From Brachyspira pilosicoli (GTDB lineage: Bacteria; Spirochaetota; Brachyspiria; Brachyspirales; Brachyspiraceae): 64,000 nt of DNA. Below are positions 33,145-42,137 of this stretch, in pieces. How positions within the stretch are numbered: position 1 is the stretch's first letter; each line of letters starts with the position of its first letter. The notes below the pieces were generated by a model, which did not search any database, was not told where the DNA came from, and saw only the letters and a list, made by a program, of their open reading frames with translations. The stretch lies in the NCBI RefSeq assembly GCF_008016535.1, contig NZ_SAXY01000046.1, positions 1-64,000 of the forward strand, in the 5' to 3' direction. The position numbers and the translations under genes were made by a program.

Positions 33145-34503
33145 ATGAAAGTAATAGTAATAGGCTGTAACCATGCCGGTACATGGGCAGCAAAAACTTT
33201 AAAAGCTACAGATCCTAATTGTAAAGTAGTAACTTACGATAGAAATGATAATATATCTTTCTTAGCTTGCGGTATCGCACTTTGGGTTGGCGGCGTAGTA
33301 AAAGATCCTAAAGGTTTATTCTATGCTACTCCTGAAAGTTTAAAAAGCGAAGGAATAGAAGTTTATATGGGGCATGAAGTAGTAAAAATAGATTGGGCTA
33401 ACAAAAAAATGACTGTTAAAGAATTAAAAACTGGTAAAGAGTTTGATGATAATTATGACAAACTTATTCTTGCTACTGGTTCTTGGCCTGTAACTCCTCC
33501 TATTGAAGGTTTAAAACAAGAAGGCACTACTTATGGTCTTAAAAAAGGTATTTTCTTCTCTAAACTATATCAGCAAGGTCAAGATATTATTAATGAAATA
33601 GCTAAACCAGAAGTAAAAAAAGTGATGGTTGTAGGAGCTGGTTATATAGGGGTTGAGCTTATAGAAGCTTTCAAAAACCATGGTAAAGAAGTTATCTTAA
33701 TGGAAGCTATGCCTAGAGTTATGGCTAATTATTTTGATAAAGAGATTACTGATGAGGCTGAAAAAAGAATTAAAGATGCTGGTATAGAACTACATTTGGG
33801 TGAAACTGTTAAGAAATTTGAAGGTGAGGACAGAGTTAAAAAAGTTGTTACTGACAAAGGTTCTTATGATGTAGATATGGTAGTTATGTCTGTTGGTTTT
33901 AGACCTAATAATGAGCTTTATAAAGATTATTTAGAGACTTTGCCTAATGGTGCTATAATTGTAGATACTACTATGAAAACTAGCAAAGACCCTAATGTAT
34001 TTGCTATTGGAGACTGTGCTACTGTATATTCAAGAGCTTCTGAAAAACAAGAATATATTGCTTTAGCTACTAATGCTGTAAGAATGGGTATAGTTGCTGC
34101 TAACAATGCTTTAGGAAGACATGTTGAATACTGCGGAACTCAGGGTTCTAATGCTATTTGCGTATTTGGTTATAATATGGCTTCTACTGGTTGGTCTGAA
34201 GAAACCGCTAAGAAAAAAGGCTTAAAAGTAAAATCTAATTTCTTTAGAGATGCTGAAAGACCAGAGTTTATGCCTACTTATGAAGATGTTTTAGTAAAAA
34301 TTGTATATGAAGAAGGTACTGGACGTATGTTGGGAGCACAAATTGCTTCTAAACATAATCATGCTGAAGCTATACATGCATTCTCACTTGCTATACAAAG
34401 AGGTATGACAGTTCAAGAATTTGCTCTTTCTGACTTCTTCTTCCTTCCTCACTACAATAAACCATTATCTTGGATGACTATGGTTGCTTATACTGCTAAA
34501 TAA
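33145..34503 (+). CDS. nox: NADH oxidase (water-forming)
   Basis: This 452-residue FAD- and NADH-dependent oxidase belongs to the pyridine nucleotide-disulfide oxidoreductase class I family. It has an FAD-binding 'VIGCNHAG' (5-12), the single redox Cys 42 in 'SFLACGIALW', an NADH-binding 'VVGAGYIGVE' near 165 and 'AIGDCA' near 290. It reduces O2 to water and so protects this anaerobe from oxygen. The Brachyspira nox gene is widely used for species typing. The AAAGGAG site and near-consensus promoter suggest strong expression. Confidence 0.95.
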   Translation: MKVIVIGCNHAGTWAAKTLKATDPNCKVVTYDRNDNISFLACGIALWVGGVVKDPKGLFYATPESLKSEGIEVYMGHEVVKIDWANKKMTVKELKTGKEFDDNYDKLILATGSWPVTPPIEGLKQEGTTYGLKKGIFFSKLYQQGQDIINEIAKPEVKKVMVVGAGYIGVELIEAFKNHGKEVILMEAMPRVMANYFDKEITDEAEKRIKDAGIELHLGETVKKFEGEDRVKKVVTDKGSYDVDMVVMSVGFRPNNELYKDYLETLPNGAIIVDTTMKTSKDPNVFAIGDCATVYSRASEKQEYIALATNAVRMGIVAANNALGRHVEYCGTQGSNAICVFGYNMASTGWSEETAKKKGLKVKSNFFRDAERPEFMPTYEDVLVKIVYEEGTGRMLGAQIASKHNHAEAIHAFSLAIQRGMTVQEFALSDFFFLPHYNKPLSWMTMVAYTAK

Positions 34504-34529
34504 TTGTTATTAATTTCTATTGTTAATAA

Positions 34530-34566
34530 AAGCCTTATAGAATTTTTTGTCTATAGGGCTTTTTTA
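34530..34566 (+). terminator. Intrinsic terminator of nox
   Basis: AAGCCTTATAG (34530-34540) pairs with CTATAGGGCTT (34551-34561), with one G-T pair, followed by a T run. It lies 26 bases after the nox stop codon. Confidence 0.85.
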
Positions 34567-34632
34567 TAAAATATTATTAGTATTTTATAATTTTGTTATT
34601 TATTATAAATAAAGTCTTTTATTAGTTTTATA

Positions 34633-34660
34633 TTGATATTTTTTACATTAATTATATAAT
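34633..34660 (+). promoter_or_regulatory. Sigma-70 promoter of the lipoprotein pair (predicted leaderless)
   Basis: TTGATA (34633-34638) and TATAAT (34655-34660) are separated by 16 bases. The expected start point is about 7 bases later, at the ATG at 34667. No Shine-Dalgarno lies between. Confidence 0.6.
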
Positions 34661-34666
34661 TAAGAA

Positions 34667-35509
34667 ATGTATTATTTTTGTAGGATTTTTATATATATTG
34701 TATTTCTAATTAGTTTTATTTCTTGCGGACTTCCAGATATCACTAGTATTACACAAGAGATGAATCAGCCTTTTATAACAAAAATTACACCAATGGACAA
34801 AAAGATAGTAATAGAATTTCAGGCACAAAATAATGAACCATCATTTAGCGGTTATAATATATATTTTGGAGACAGCGTTAATCCGAGAATATATAGGATT
34901 TATAGTCAGCAAAAGACAATTCCTACAATAGTAACTACAAGAAGCACAACTCTGCAGAACTTTACTTTTACAATAGAAAAAAATATTTATTATACAGGAA
35001 GTAATGTTACAGAAATTTCACTTCTTCCAGAGAATGATATAAAAAACGGCATACCTATATATGTGTGGGTAAGCTCTTATCAAATAACACCGCAAAATGA
35101 AAGTTATTATTATTATGATAATTACGTCAAGATGGCAACACCAAGACCAGAAGTGTCAAATCAAACTATAAATGTTAATAATACCATATCTCTTGAAGGA
35201 GGTAATTTAGCTCAGTTAACATTGAATACTACAGATAATAAGCTTTATTTTTCTAGTCCGCAAAATGAAAATGGAGTGTGGTCGGTTCAGCGTGTGGGTG
35301 GCAGTTCTCTTTATGATGTTGTAGTGCCTCCAACTGAAGGATATACTACAGAGAGTTTGGAGGTTATTGCGGGTAGATTATATTTAATAAAGATTAATAA
35401 AAATAATGCTAATTATTATGGAAAAATATTTGTAAGGAGTGTTAACAGTGTTAATAGTATAGTAGCAGATTATTGCTATCAGATTAGTGCCGACATATTG
35501 AGTTATTAA
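34667..35509 (+). CDS. Putative lipoprotein with fibronectin-like N-terminal part
   Basis: This 280-residue protein has a signal peptide and lipobox (SFISC, Cys 20). Residues 35-65 ('FITKITPMDKKIVIEFQAQ', 'FSGYNIYFGDS') look like the first strands of a fibronectin type III-like fold. It is related to the next gene, with which it shares 'MNQPF/MPYEI..I....K..IEF.......F.G.N.Y'. Its ATG seems to coincide with the transcription start. The function is unknown; the surface or periplasm is the likely location. Confidence 0.75.
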   Translation: MYYFCRIFIYIVFLISFISCGLPDITSITQEMNQPFITKITPMDKKIVIEFQAQNNEPSFSGYNIYFGDSVNPRIYRIYSQQKTIPTIVTTRSTTLQNFTFTIEKNIYYTGSNVTEISLLPENDIKNGIPIYVWVSSYQITPQNESYYYYDNYVKMATPRPEVSNQTINVNNTISLEGGNLAQLTLNTTDNKLYFSSPQNENGVWSVQRVGGSSLYDVVVPPTEGYTTESLEVIAGRLYLIKINKNNANYYGKIFVRSVNSVNSIVADYCYQISADILSY

Positions 35510-35511
35510 AG

Positions 35512-36246
35512 ATGAAAAAAATATTTTTACTTACCATGTTTACTATATTTTTTAGTTCCTGTGCTGAAGAACTTGTTACGGTAATAGATGAATATAATAT
35601 GCCTTATGAAATAAAGGCTATACCTGGTAATAATAAAGTAAGTATAGAGTTTTGGTCTGGAATATTAGCATCAGATTTTGCGGGATTTAATTTATATGCA
35701 AAAACTTCAGAAAGTATGAATCAACCAGATGATGCTATATTAAATACAACAGATCAAGCACTTCCAACTATAAAAGGTACAAATCATACCCGCACTAATT
35801 TTACTATAGAGATTCCAAATTATACTTTTGTAAATAATACTAAATATTATATAACAGTAACAGCATACGGTACAAATGAATTGATAGAAGAAAAATATAT
35901 TGAAACAAAGATTAGCACTATAGTACCAGTGATACCAAGACCAGAGGGCAGTGCAACTATTACAGCTAATATAGATGTTACAGGAGCTGGAACTGTTGCT
36001 ACAAGGAATGGCAATATGATTAATGTTTTTGGTGCATGGAAAGTGCAATATTTTGGTTATCAGACTAATTTTAATAGTGTGGTTATTGTTACCAATATGA
36101 ATGGATTTGATAATAATGCACCTTATTTGGTTAATGGACTTTATATATTTTATAATGGTTCTGCTTTAGCAAAAGTTTTAATAGGAGCTAGTAATACTTA
36201 TCAGTGGGCTTATCAGAATAACGCTGCTTCTTGGAATGGAGTATAG
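35512..36246 (+). CDS. Putative lipoprotein, paralogue of the preceding one
   Basis: This 244-residue protein has signal peptide MKKIFLLTMFTIFFSSC (Cys 17). 'NKVSIEFWSGILASDFAGFN' near residues 45-64 parallels the same region of the upstream protein, so the pair comes from a tandem duplication. It starts 2 bases after the upstream stop codon with no clear ribosome binding site, implying translational coupling. It converges on oppF with only 3 bases between them. Confidence 0.75.
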   Translation: MKKIFLLTMFTIFFSSCAEELVTVIDEYNMPYEIKAIPGNNKVSIEFWSGILASDFAGFNLYAKTSESMNQPDDAILNTTDQALPTIKGTNHTRTNFTIEIPNYTFVNNTKYYITVTAYGTNELIEEKYIETKISTIVPVIPRPEGSATITANIDVTGAGTVATRNGNMINVFGAWKVQYFGYQTNFNSVVIVTNMNGFDNNAPYLVNGLYIFYNGSALAKVLIGASNTYQWAYQNNAASWNGV

Positions 36247-36249
36247 GTT

Positions 36250-37263
36250 CTATATACTATCAAAAAAAAGGCAAGCTGATTTATGATTACTATTAACCTC
36301 TTTTAACACAGCTTCTGTATTTTGGCATTCGTTTTTGGCATATATGCATCTTGTGTGGAATCTGCATCCTGTTGGTATATTTGATGCATTAGGAATCTCT
36401 CCTTTAATTGGAAGTTCCTTAATAATGTTTGCTCTTCCTGTAGAAGCATCAGGCACAGCAGAAATTAATGCTTTTGTGTAGGGATGTTTAGGATTTTCTA
36501 TTATTTCATTAGCTTCTCCTATCTCTACAATACTTCCTAAATACATTACAGCTATTCTATCTGCAAAATATTTTGCAGTTGATAAATCATGAGTAATATA
36601 TATATAACTTAATTGTTTTTGCATTTGCACTTCTTTCATCATATAAAGTATTTCTGCTCTTGTAGATAAATCTATCATAGATACAGGCTCATCAGCAACA
36701 ATTAATTTTGGATTAAGTATTAAAGCACGAGCTGTTGCAATTCTTTGACGCTGTCCTCCAGAAAGCATGTGCGGATATCTATCCATAAACTCTTCAGGAG
36801 GATTAATCTTTACATCTTTGAGAGCTTTTATCACCATCTCATCATAATGTTTTTCATCACCTTCTATATTATGAATATAAAGTGCCTCTTTTAATACATC
36901 TCTTATTTTAAATCTAGGGTTCATTGAGGCATAAGGGTCTTGAAATATCATCTGCACATTTTGTCTGTATTTTTTTATTTTTTCTTTATCAAAATTATTA
37001 ATGTTTTCATTTTCAAATATAATATTTCCGGAAGTAGGCTCTATTAATTTCATTATTAATTTACCGATGGTTGTTTTTCCGCTTCCAGATTCACCTATAA
37101 TAGCAAGTATTTCTCCTTTTCTTATTTCTAAGCTTACATCATCAACTGCTTTTATTTCTTTTGTTTTTTTTATTAAACTTTCTATTATATTGCTATGAGG
37201 TTTAAAATATTTTTTTAGATTTTCTATTTTTAATATTATATCATTATTCATTTTACAACTCAT
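36250..37263 (-). CDS. oppF: Oligopeptide/dipeptide ABC transporter ATP-binding protein (OppF-like)
   Basis: This 337-residue ATPase has Walker A 'GESGSGKT' at 57-64, the ABC signature 'LSGGQRQR' near 167, Walker B 'LIVADEP', and the C-terminal oligopeptide-transporter domain ('GCRFHTRC') near 300. It would power peptide import with OppD. An ATG 12 bases downstream (37251) is an alternative start. It follows oppD by 11 bases. No permease or binding-protein gene is nearby. Confidence 0.9.
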   Translation of the reverse strand: MSCKMNNDIILKIENLKKYFKPHSNIIESLIKKTKEIKAVDDVSLEIRKGEILAIIGESGSGKTTIGKLIMKLIEPTSGNIIFENENINNFDKEKIKKYRQNVQMIFQDPYASMNPRFKIRDVLKEALYIHNIEGDEKHYDEMVIKALKDVKINPPEEFMDRYPHMLSGGQRQRIATARALILNPKLIVADEPVSMIDLSTRAEILYMMKEVQMQKQLSYIYITHDLSTAKYFADRIAVMYLGSIVEIGEANEIIENPKHPYTKALISAVPDASTGRANIIKELPIKGEIPNASNIPTGCRFHTRCIYAKNECQNTEAVLKEVNSNHKSACLFFDSI

Positions 37264-37274
37264 TTATTAATTAT

Positions 37275-38237
37275 TTAATTATCTATTAAGTGGCATGCAC
37301 ATAAATGTTTATTTCTAATATCTTTTAATAAAGGCTCTTCATCTTTGCATTTATCAATTCTCTCTTTGCATCTGTCATAAAACATGCATCCTTTAGGATG
37401 ATTAAGTAAATTAGGAGGAGTGCCTTCTATAAAATCTAATTTATCAACGGTTTTTTTTAGCCTTGGAGTAGCTGCTAATAATCTCTTTGTATATGGATGT
37501 TTTGGATTATTGTAAATATCTTCACTTTTAGCTAGCTCTGCTATTTTTCCTCCATACATTACACAAACTCTATCAGATATCTCTGCCTCTAATGCCAAAT
37601 CATGAGTAATAAATATAAATGATAAATTAAAATCTTTTTTTAGTTTTTTTAATAGATTTATTATTTGAGCCTGCACTATAACATCTAATGCGGTAGTAGG
37701 TTCATCTAATATTATTAATTTAGGTTTTAAAAATAAAGCAGCTGCTATTACAACCCTTTGCTTCATTCCTCCGGAAAGCTCATGAGGATATCTATCCATT
37801 ACGCTATGGTGAAGCCCAACATATCCTAAATATTCTTTTATGAGCTTATAGGCGTCATTTTTATTCATATCAATATGCCTATTTAATGTTTCAAGCATTT
37901 GATAGCCTATAGTATATACAGGAGTGAGAGAGTTCATAGCTCCTTGAAAAACCATAGATATTTTTGACCATCTTATATTTTTTCTTATATATTCTTCTTT
38001 AAGCGGTATTATATCTTCATTATCTAATATAATTTTTCCGCCTTCATATTTTCCGGGAGGGGAGGGCATTCTTAGAAGCGATGTTGCAAGTGATGTTTTT
38101 CCGCAGCCTGATTCTCCAACAATGCCTAAAGTTTCTCCTTCTTCTATATCAAAACTAATATCATTAATAGCTTTTATATTGCCTTTAGATGTGTGATAAT
38201 ACATCTTGAGATTTTCTACTTTTAATATAATTGACAT
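37275..38237 (-). CDS. oppD: Oligopeptide/dipeptide ABC transporter ATP-binding protein (OppD-like)
   Basis: This 320-residue ATPase has Walker A 'GESGCGKT' at 41-48, the signature 'LSGGMKQR' near 160, Walker B 'LIILDEPTTALD' and the C-terminal 'GCMFYDRC' Cys-containing segment typical of OppD/DppD. It is the first gene of a two-gene operon with oppF. The matching membrane subunits must be encoded elsewhere. Confidence 0.9.
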   Translation of the reverse strand: MSIILKVENLKMYYHTSKGNIKAINDISFDIEEGETLGIVGESGCGKTSLATSLLRMPSPPGKYEGGKIILDNEDIIPLKEEYIRKNIRWSKISMVFQGAMNSLTPVYTIGYQMLETLNRHIDMNKNDAYKLIKEYLGYVGLHHSVMDRYPHELSGGMKQRVVIAAALFLKPKLIILDEPTTALDVIVQAQIINLLKKLKKDFNLSFIFITHDLALEAEISDRVCVMYGGKIAELAKSEDIYNNPKHPYTKRLLAATPRLKKTVDKLDFIEGTPPNLLNHPKGCMFYDRCKERIDKCKDEEPLLKDIRNKHLCACHLIDN

Positions 38238-38307
38238 ATATATATTATTACCTTAAATATTATGTTAATTATAATATATTATAAAAAATTTACAATCTAT
38301 ATATTTT

Positions 38308-40149
38308 TTATTCTATATTGTCTTGAGCTTGTCTTAATACTTCATATATGGCTAAACTGTTATTGTCTCTTGCTATATCTATAGGCAATTTTCTGTTATT
38401 GTTTTCTATATTAATATCCGCACCAGCTATAACAAGCTCGCTTACTATATCAATATTTCCAGCCCTAACAGCATTATGCAAAGGTGTGTCTCCATATTGA
38501 TTTTTTATATTAAGCTCTGGTTTTTTATTAAGCAAAAGTTTAACAATATTTAATTGAGAGTTTTCAGCTGCCATATGTAAAGCAGTGCTTCCATATTTAT
38601 CTATAGTATTTAATTCTACATTTCTTGAGAGTAATATTCTCACTATATTTTCAAGCCCAGTTCTTGAAGCTCTCATTAATGGTGTTAAACTTGATATATC
38701 ATTGGCTCTGTTAATATCAGCACCATTTTCAACTAAAAGCTGAAGTAAGTCTATATTATCAGTATTAATAGCATATTCTATTAAAGAGCTTCCATCTTCC
38801 ATAGTTGTTTTATTTAAATCTGCTTTATTAGTAATGAAGAATTTTGTTAATTCCATATCATTATTCATTATAGCAATATTTAAAGCACCAAGCCCATTAG
38901 CATCTGTTATATTAATATCAGCTTTGTTTGCTATTAATAACTCTATCATAGGTATTCTTGTTTTTACAATAGGACTTTTTATAGCACACATTAAAGCTGT
39001 ACTATAATCATAGCTTTGAATATTGACATTTGCATTATTAGAAATTAAAAGCTTAGCTAATTCTATATCTCCGTTATTAGCAGCATACATAAGAGAAGTC
39101 CATCCCTCATTGTCATAAGAATTAACATCAGCATCATTTTCTAAAAGTATTCTAACTGTGTCAATATACGAATTGCCGGAAGCTATTATTAAGGCATTCA
39201 TTCCATTTATATAACTGTTAATATCATTTTTATTAAAGTTAGTTATAATATCATTCATTATTTTAGCACTATTTGCTGCACCATTTTGAAGAAGAACTAA
39301 ATCCACTGGCTGTTTGATTGAACTATTATTAAACTTAGAACCCGCAGCAGCCATTATAACATTTCCATATTTCTTATTAAAACTATTATTTTCTGCTTTT
39401 GAACCTTTATCTAAAAAGTACTTAAATAAATCATAATCTAATGATACTATAGAATTATATAATACAGTACTTCCATCAGCATTTCTATAATTAATATCCG
39501 CACCATTATCTACTAAATATTTAACTATACTTCTATCGCTGTTTTCAATAGCATAACTTAAAATAGCAGACTCTCTCTTTAAATCAAATGAATTATCTAG
39601 TAACAATTTTATCATACTTTTATTTGTTTGGGATATTGCATAATACATAGGGTAATTTTTTATATCATCTCCAGTATAAGAACCATACACATTAGCATTT
39701 CCTTCTTTTATTAAAAGTTCTGCTATTTTTTTGTTATTGTTTTTTATTGCTAAGAGCAGAGGAGTTATTCCTTCATCACTTGATATTTCTGTATCTGCTT
39801 TATTTTCTATTAAAAACTTAACAGCCTTTATGTTGTTTGCTTCAACGGCATGATAGAGAGGAGTTTTATTTTCTATATCAGTATCATTAATATCAGCACC
39901 ATAATTATTTACAAACTCTTTTACAACACTATCACCATATTTTTTATTGTATATAGCCTCATCATATATCTCATAATTTTGAGTCATTTTATTTAAATTT
40001 GACCTTTGTGTTATAAATAAGAATGTACCAACAAGTATTCCTGCTCCAATTAATAGTATAAAAATAATTGCTAATGCTATAATTATTACTTTAAATAAAT
40101 ATTTTTTATTTTCATCGTATTGATTATTATTATTATTATTATTATTCAT
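38308..40149 (-). CDS. Membrane-anchored ankyrin-repeat protein
   Basis: This 613-residue protein begins with Met and eight Asn, all encoded by AAT. One membrane segment lies at about 20-46, followed by a long chain of roughly 14-15 ankyrin repeats from about residue 85 to the end (for example 'DGITPLLLAIKNNNKKIAEL' and 'YGDTPLHNAVRAGNIDIVSE'). It is probably anchored in the inner membrane, with the repeats binding partner proteins. Brachyspira genomes are known for many ankyrin proteins, and this is a typical one; the partner is unknown. Confidence 0.88.
   Translation of the reverse strand: MNNNNNNNNQYDENKKYLFKVIIIALAIIFILLIGAGILVGTFLFITQRSNLNKMTQNYEIYDEAIYNKKYGDSVVKEFVNNYGADINDTDIENKTPLYHAVEANNIKAVKFLIENKADTEISSDEGITPLLLAIKNNNKKIAELLIKEGNANVYGSYTGDDIKNYPMYYAISQTNKSMIKLLLDNSFDLKRESAILSYAIENSDRSIVKYLVDNGADINYRNADGSTVLYNSIVSLDYDLFKYFLDKGSKAENNSFNKKYGNVIMAAAGSKFNNSSIKQPVDLVLLQNGAANSAKIMNDIITNFNKNDINSYINGMNALIIASGNSYIDTVRILLENDADVNSYDNEGWTSLMYAANNGDIELAKLLISNNANVNIQSYDYSTALMCAIKSPIVKTRIPMIELLIANKADINITDANGLGALNIAIMNNDMELTKFFITNKADLNKTTMEDGSSLIEYAINTDNIDLLQLLVENGADINRANDISSLTPLMRASRTGLENIVRILLSRNVELNTIDKYGSTALHMAAENSQLNIVKLLLNKKPELNIKNQYGDTPLHNAVRAGNIDIVSELVIAGADINIENNNRKLPIDIARDNNSLAIYEVLRQAQDNIE
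40123..40146. repeat. (ATT)8 trinucleotide repeat next to the ankyrin gene start
   Basis: Eight perfect ATT units (AAT on the coding strand) directly follow the start codon of the ankyrin gene. Copy-number changes would be in frame and alter only the number of N-terminal Asn residues, or the mRNA structure near the start. Confidence 0.8.
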
Positions 40150-40270
40150 AAACGTTCCTATTAAAAGACTTAAAAAAACTTATTAAAAAACTTGCATACA
40201 ATATAACATATTTTATATAAATTAAAAGGCTGTATTTTTGAATAATTATTTGTGAAAAGCTTTGTTAAAT

Positions 40271-40308
40271 AAAAAAGGCCTTATTATACACATGCATAAT
40301 AAAGCCTG
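40271..40308 (-). terminator. Intrinsic terminator of namA
   Basis: AGGC-TTATTAT and ATAATAA-GCCT arms form a stem with one mismatch and a short loop. On the minus strand it is followed by TTTTTT. It lies just beyond the namA stop codon. Confidence 0.75.
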
Positions 40309-40325
40309 CAAATTATTATTATTAA

Positions 40326-41360
40326 TTATCTTTTAGCCATTTCATATTGTTTAGGGAATGGTACATCAATGCCTAAAGTTCTTGCAGCTTGCAATGCCCA
40401 ATAAGGATTTCTTAATAATTCTCTGCCTATGTATATTGCATCAGCAGCAGAGTTTCTAACTATCATATTTGCCATTTTAGGGTCGTATATAAGCCCTCCT
40501 CCTATACAAGGCACTGTCATATACTCTTTTAATTCTCTGCAGAAAGGTATTTGATAGCCTTCATAAGGAATAATCTTACCATCTGCCGTAACTGCTCCAG
40601 TACTAACATCTATAGAATCTATTAATTTAGCTTCTTCTAAAGGTTTTAGCATTTCAGCAAAATCTTTTACAGTGTTTCCATCTTCTTTCCAGTCATATGA
40701 AGAAATTCTTATTTGTATAGGGTAATCGCCTCCTACGGCTTCACGGCATTTTCTTAGTATTTCTTCTAAGAACTTAGCTCTATTTTTTCCGTATTCATCT
40801 GTTCTTTTATTTGATAGCGGTGATAAGAATGTAGAAATCAAATAACCATGAGCAGCATGAAGTTCTATGATATCAAATCCTGCCTTTTTAGCTCTTACAG
40901 CAGCATTAGCAAAAGCATCTACTACTTCATTGATATCAGATTGTGTCATTTCTATAGGTGTTCTATATTTTTCATTGAATGCTATAGCACTTGGAGCATA
41001 TATTTTATCTATTTTTACAGATTCGCATTTTCTTCCAGCATGTCCTAATTGTATGCCTATTTTTGCTCCATTAGCATGAACTGCATTTACTAATTTGCTT
41101 AAACCATCTATATATTTGTCGTCCCATATAGCTAAATCATTATCAGTGATGCTGCTTACATAAGGCAAAACTCCAGTAGCCTCTACTATTATTAAACCTG
41201 TTCCTCCTATAGCTCTAGTAGCATAATGCTGTATATGCCAATCATTAACATACCCATCTTCAGCACTATACATACACATTGGAGGCATTACAACTCTGTT
41301 TTTTATTTCTATATTGCCTATTTGTAAAGGCGTAAAAAGATTGCTTTTTTCAGTTTTCAT
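40326..41360 (-). CDS. namA: NADPH dehydrogenase, old yellow enzyme family (YqjM/NamA-like)
   Basis: This 344-residue FMN enzyme has 'LFTPLQIGNIEIKNRVVMPP' (9-28) at the N-terminus, 'GIQLGHAGRK' near 103-112, 'HAAHGYLISTFLSP' near 170-183 and 'IYIGRELLRNPYW' near 315. These fit the YqjM class of ene-reductases rather than classical yeast OYE. It reduces activated double bonds and some xenobiotics and is often linked to oxidative or electrophile stress. It has its own terminator and looks monocistronic. Confidence 0.9.
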   Translation of the reverse strand: MKTEKSNLFTPLQIGNIEIKNRVVMPPMCMYSAEDGYVNDWHIQHYATRAIGGTGLIIVEATGVLPYVSSITDNDLAIWDDKYIDGLSKLVNAVHANGAKIGIQLGHAGRKCESVKIDKIYAPSAIAFNEKYRTPIEMTQSDINEVVDAFANAAVRAKKAGFDIIELHAAHGYLISTFLSPLSNKRTDEYGKNRAKFLEEILRKCREAVGGDYPIQIRISSYDWKEDGNTVKDFAEMLKPLEEAKLIDSIDVSTGAVTADGKIIPYEGYQIPFCRELKEYMTVPCIGGGLIYDPKMANMIVRNSAADAIYIGRELLRNPYWALQAARTLGIDVPFPKQYEMAKR

Positions 41361-41536
41361 TATAAAAACTCCTTAAAATAATATGCTTATATGTGGTATA
41401 GTATATAAAAAAAATCATGACAATTCAAGTTATTTAGTATGCTTTTTAAACATTTTTGAAAGCTTTAAATTCTTTATTTTCACATATTTTTTGATTTAAA
41501 ATACAAATTGAAAATACTATAATGACTGTTTAATAA

Positions 41537-42127
41537 TTAAATATTGTTCAAGTTGTGCAGTATATCTTTCATTTTGTTCATAGCTATAGCTCTATGACTC
41601 ATAGAGTTTTTTTGCTCTAAAGTCATCTCAGCATATGTAACATCATATCCATTAGGCTTAAATATAGGGTCATAGCCAAATCCATCAAATCCTTTAGGGC
41701 TTTCTACTATTATTCCATCAACTCTTCCCTCTAAAGCTATATAATAATTATCATCTAATACACATACAGCAGAAGTGATAAAATAAGCAGTTCTATCATT
41801 TTTATTTTTTAATTTATCTAATATCATCTGCATTTTTTCTTTATAACTTAAATTTTCTCCGCCGTATCTTGCAGAATATATTCCTGGTTCCCCATTAAGA
41901 GCATTTATACAAATCCCAGAGTCATCTGCCAAAGATGCGAGTTTTGTATAATTATACACAGCCCTTGCTTTTATCAATGAGTTTTCTATAAAGCTATTTC
42001 CATCTTCTATTATCTCACCAATATCAGCAGGCATAGGCAATATCTCTTTTGCAGAGCCTTTAAATATATTTTGTATCTCAATTAATTTATGCTTATTTGC
42101 AGTAGCTATTACTAATTTGTTTATCAT
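41537..42127 (-). CDS. rdgB: XTP/dITP diphosphatase (RdgB/HAM1)
   Basis: This 196-residue house-cleaning nucleotidase removes non-canonical purine triphosphates. Family motifs include 'VIATANKHKLIEI' at the N-terminus, 'LADDSGICI' near 65, 'GIYSARYGG' near 80, 'FDGFGYDPIF' near 150 and 'SHRAIAM' near 178. It follows an ABC exporter gene by 10 bases on the same strand. Confidence 0.93.
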   Translation of the reverse strand: MINKLVIATANKHKLIEIQNIFKGSAKEILPMPADIGEIIEDGNSFIENSLIKARAVYNYTKLASLADDSGICINALNGEPGIYSARYGGENLSYKEKMQMILDKLKNKNDRTAYFITSAVCVLDDNYYIALEGRVDGIIVESPKGFDGFGYDPIFKPNGYDVTYAEMTLEQKNSMSHRAIAMNKMKDILHNLNNI

Positions 42128-42137
42128 ATTTTATATT

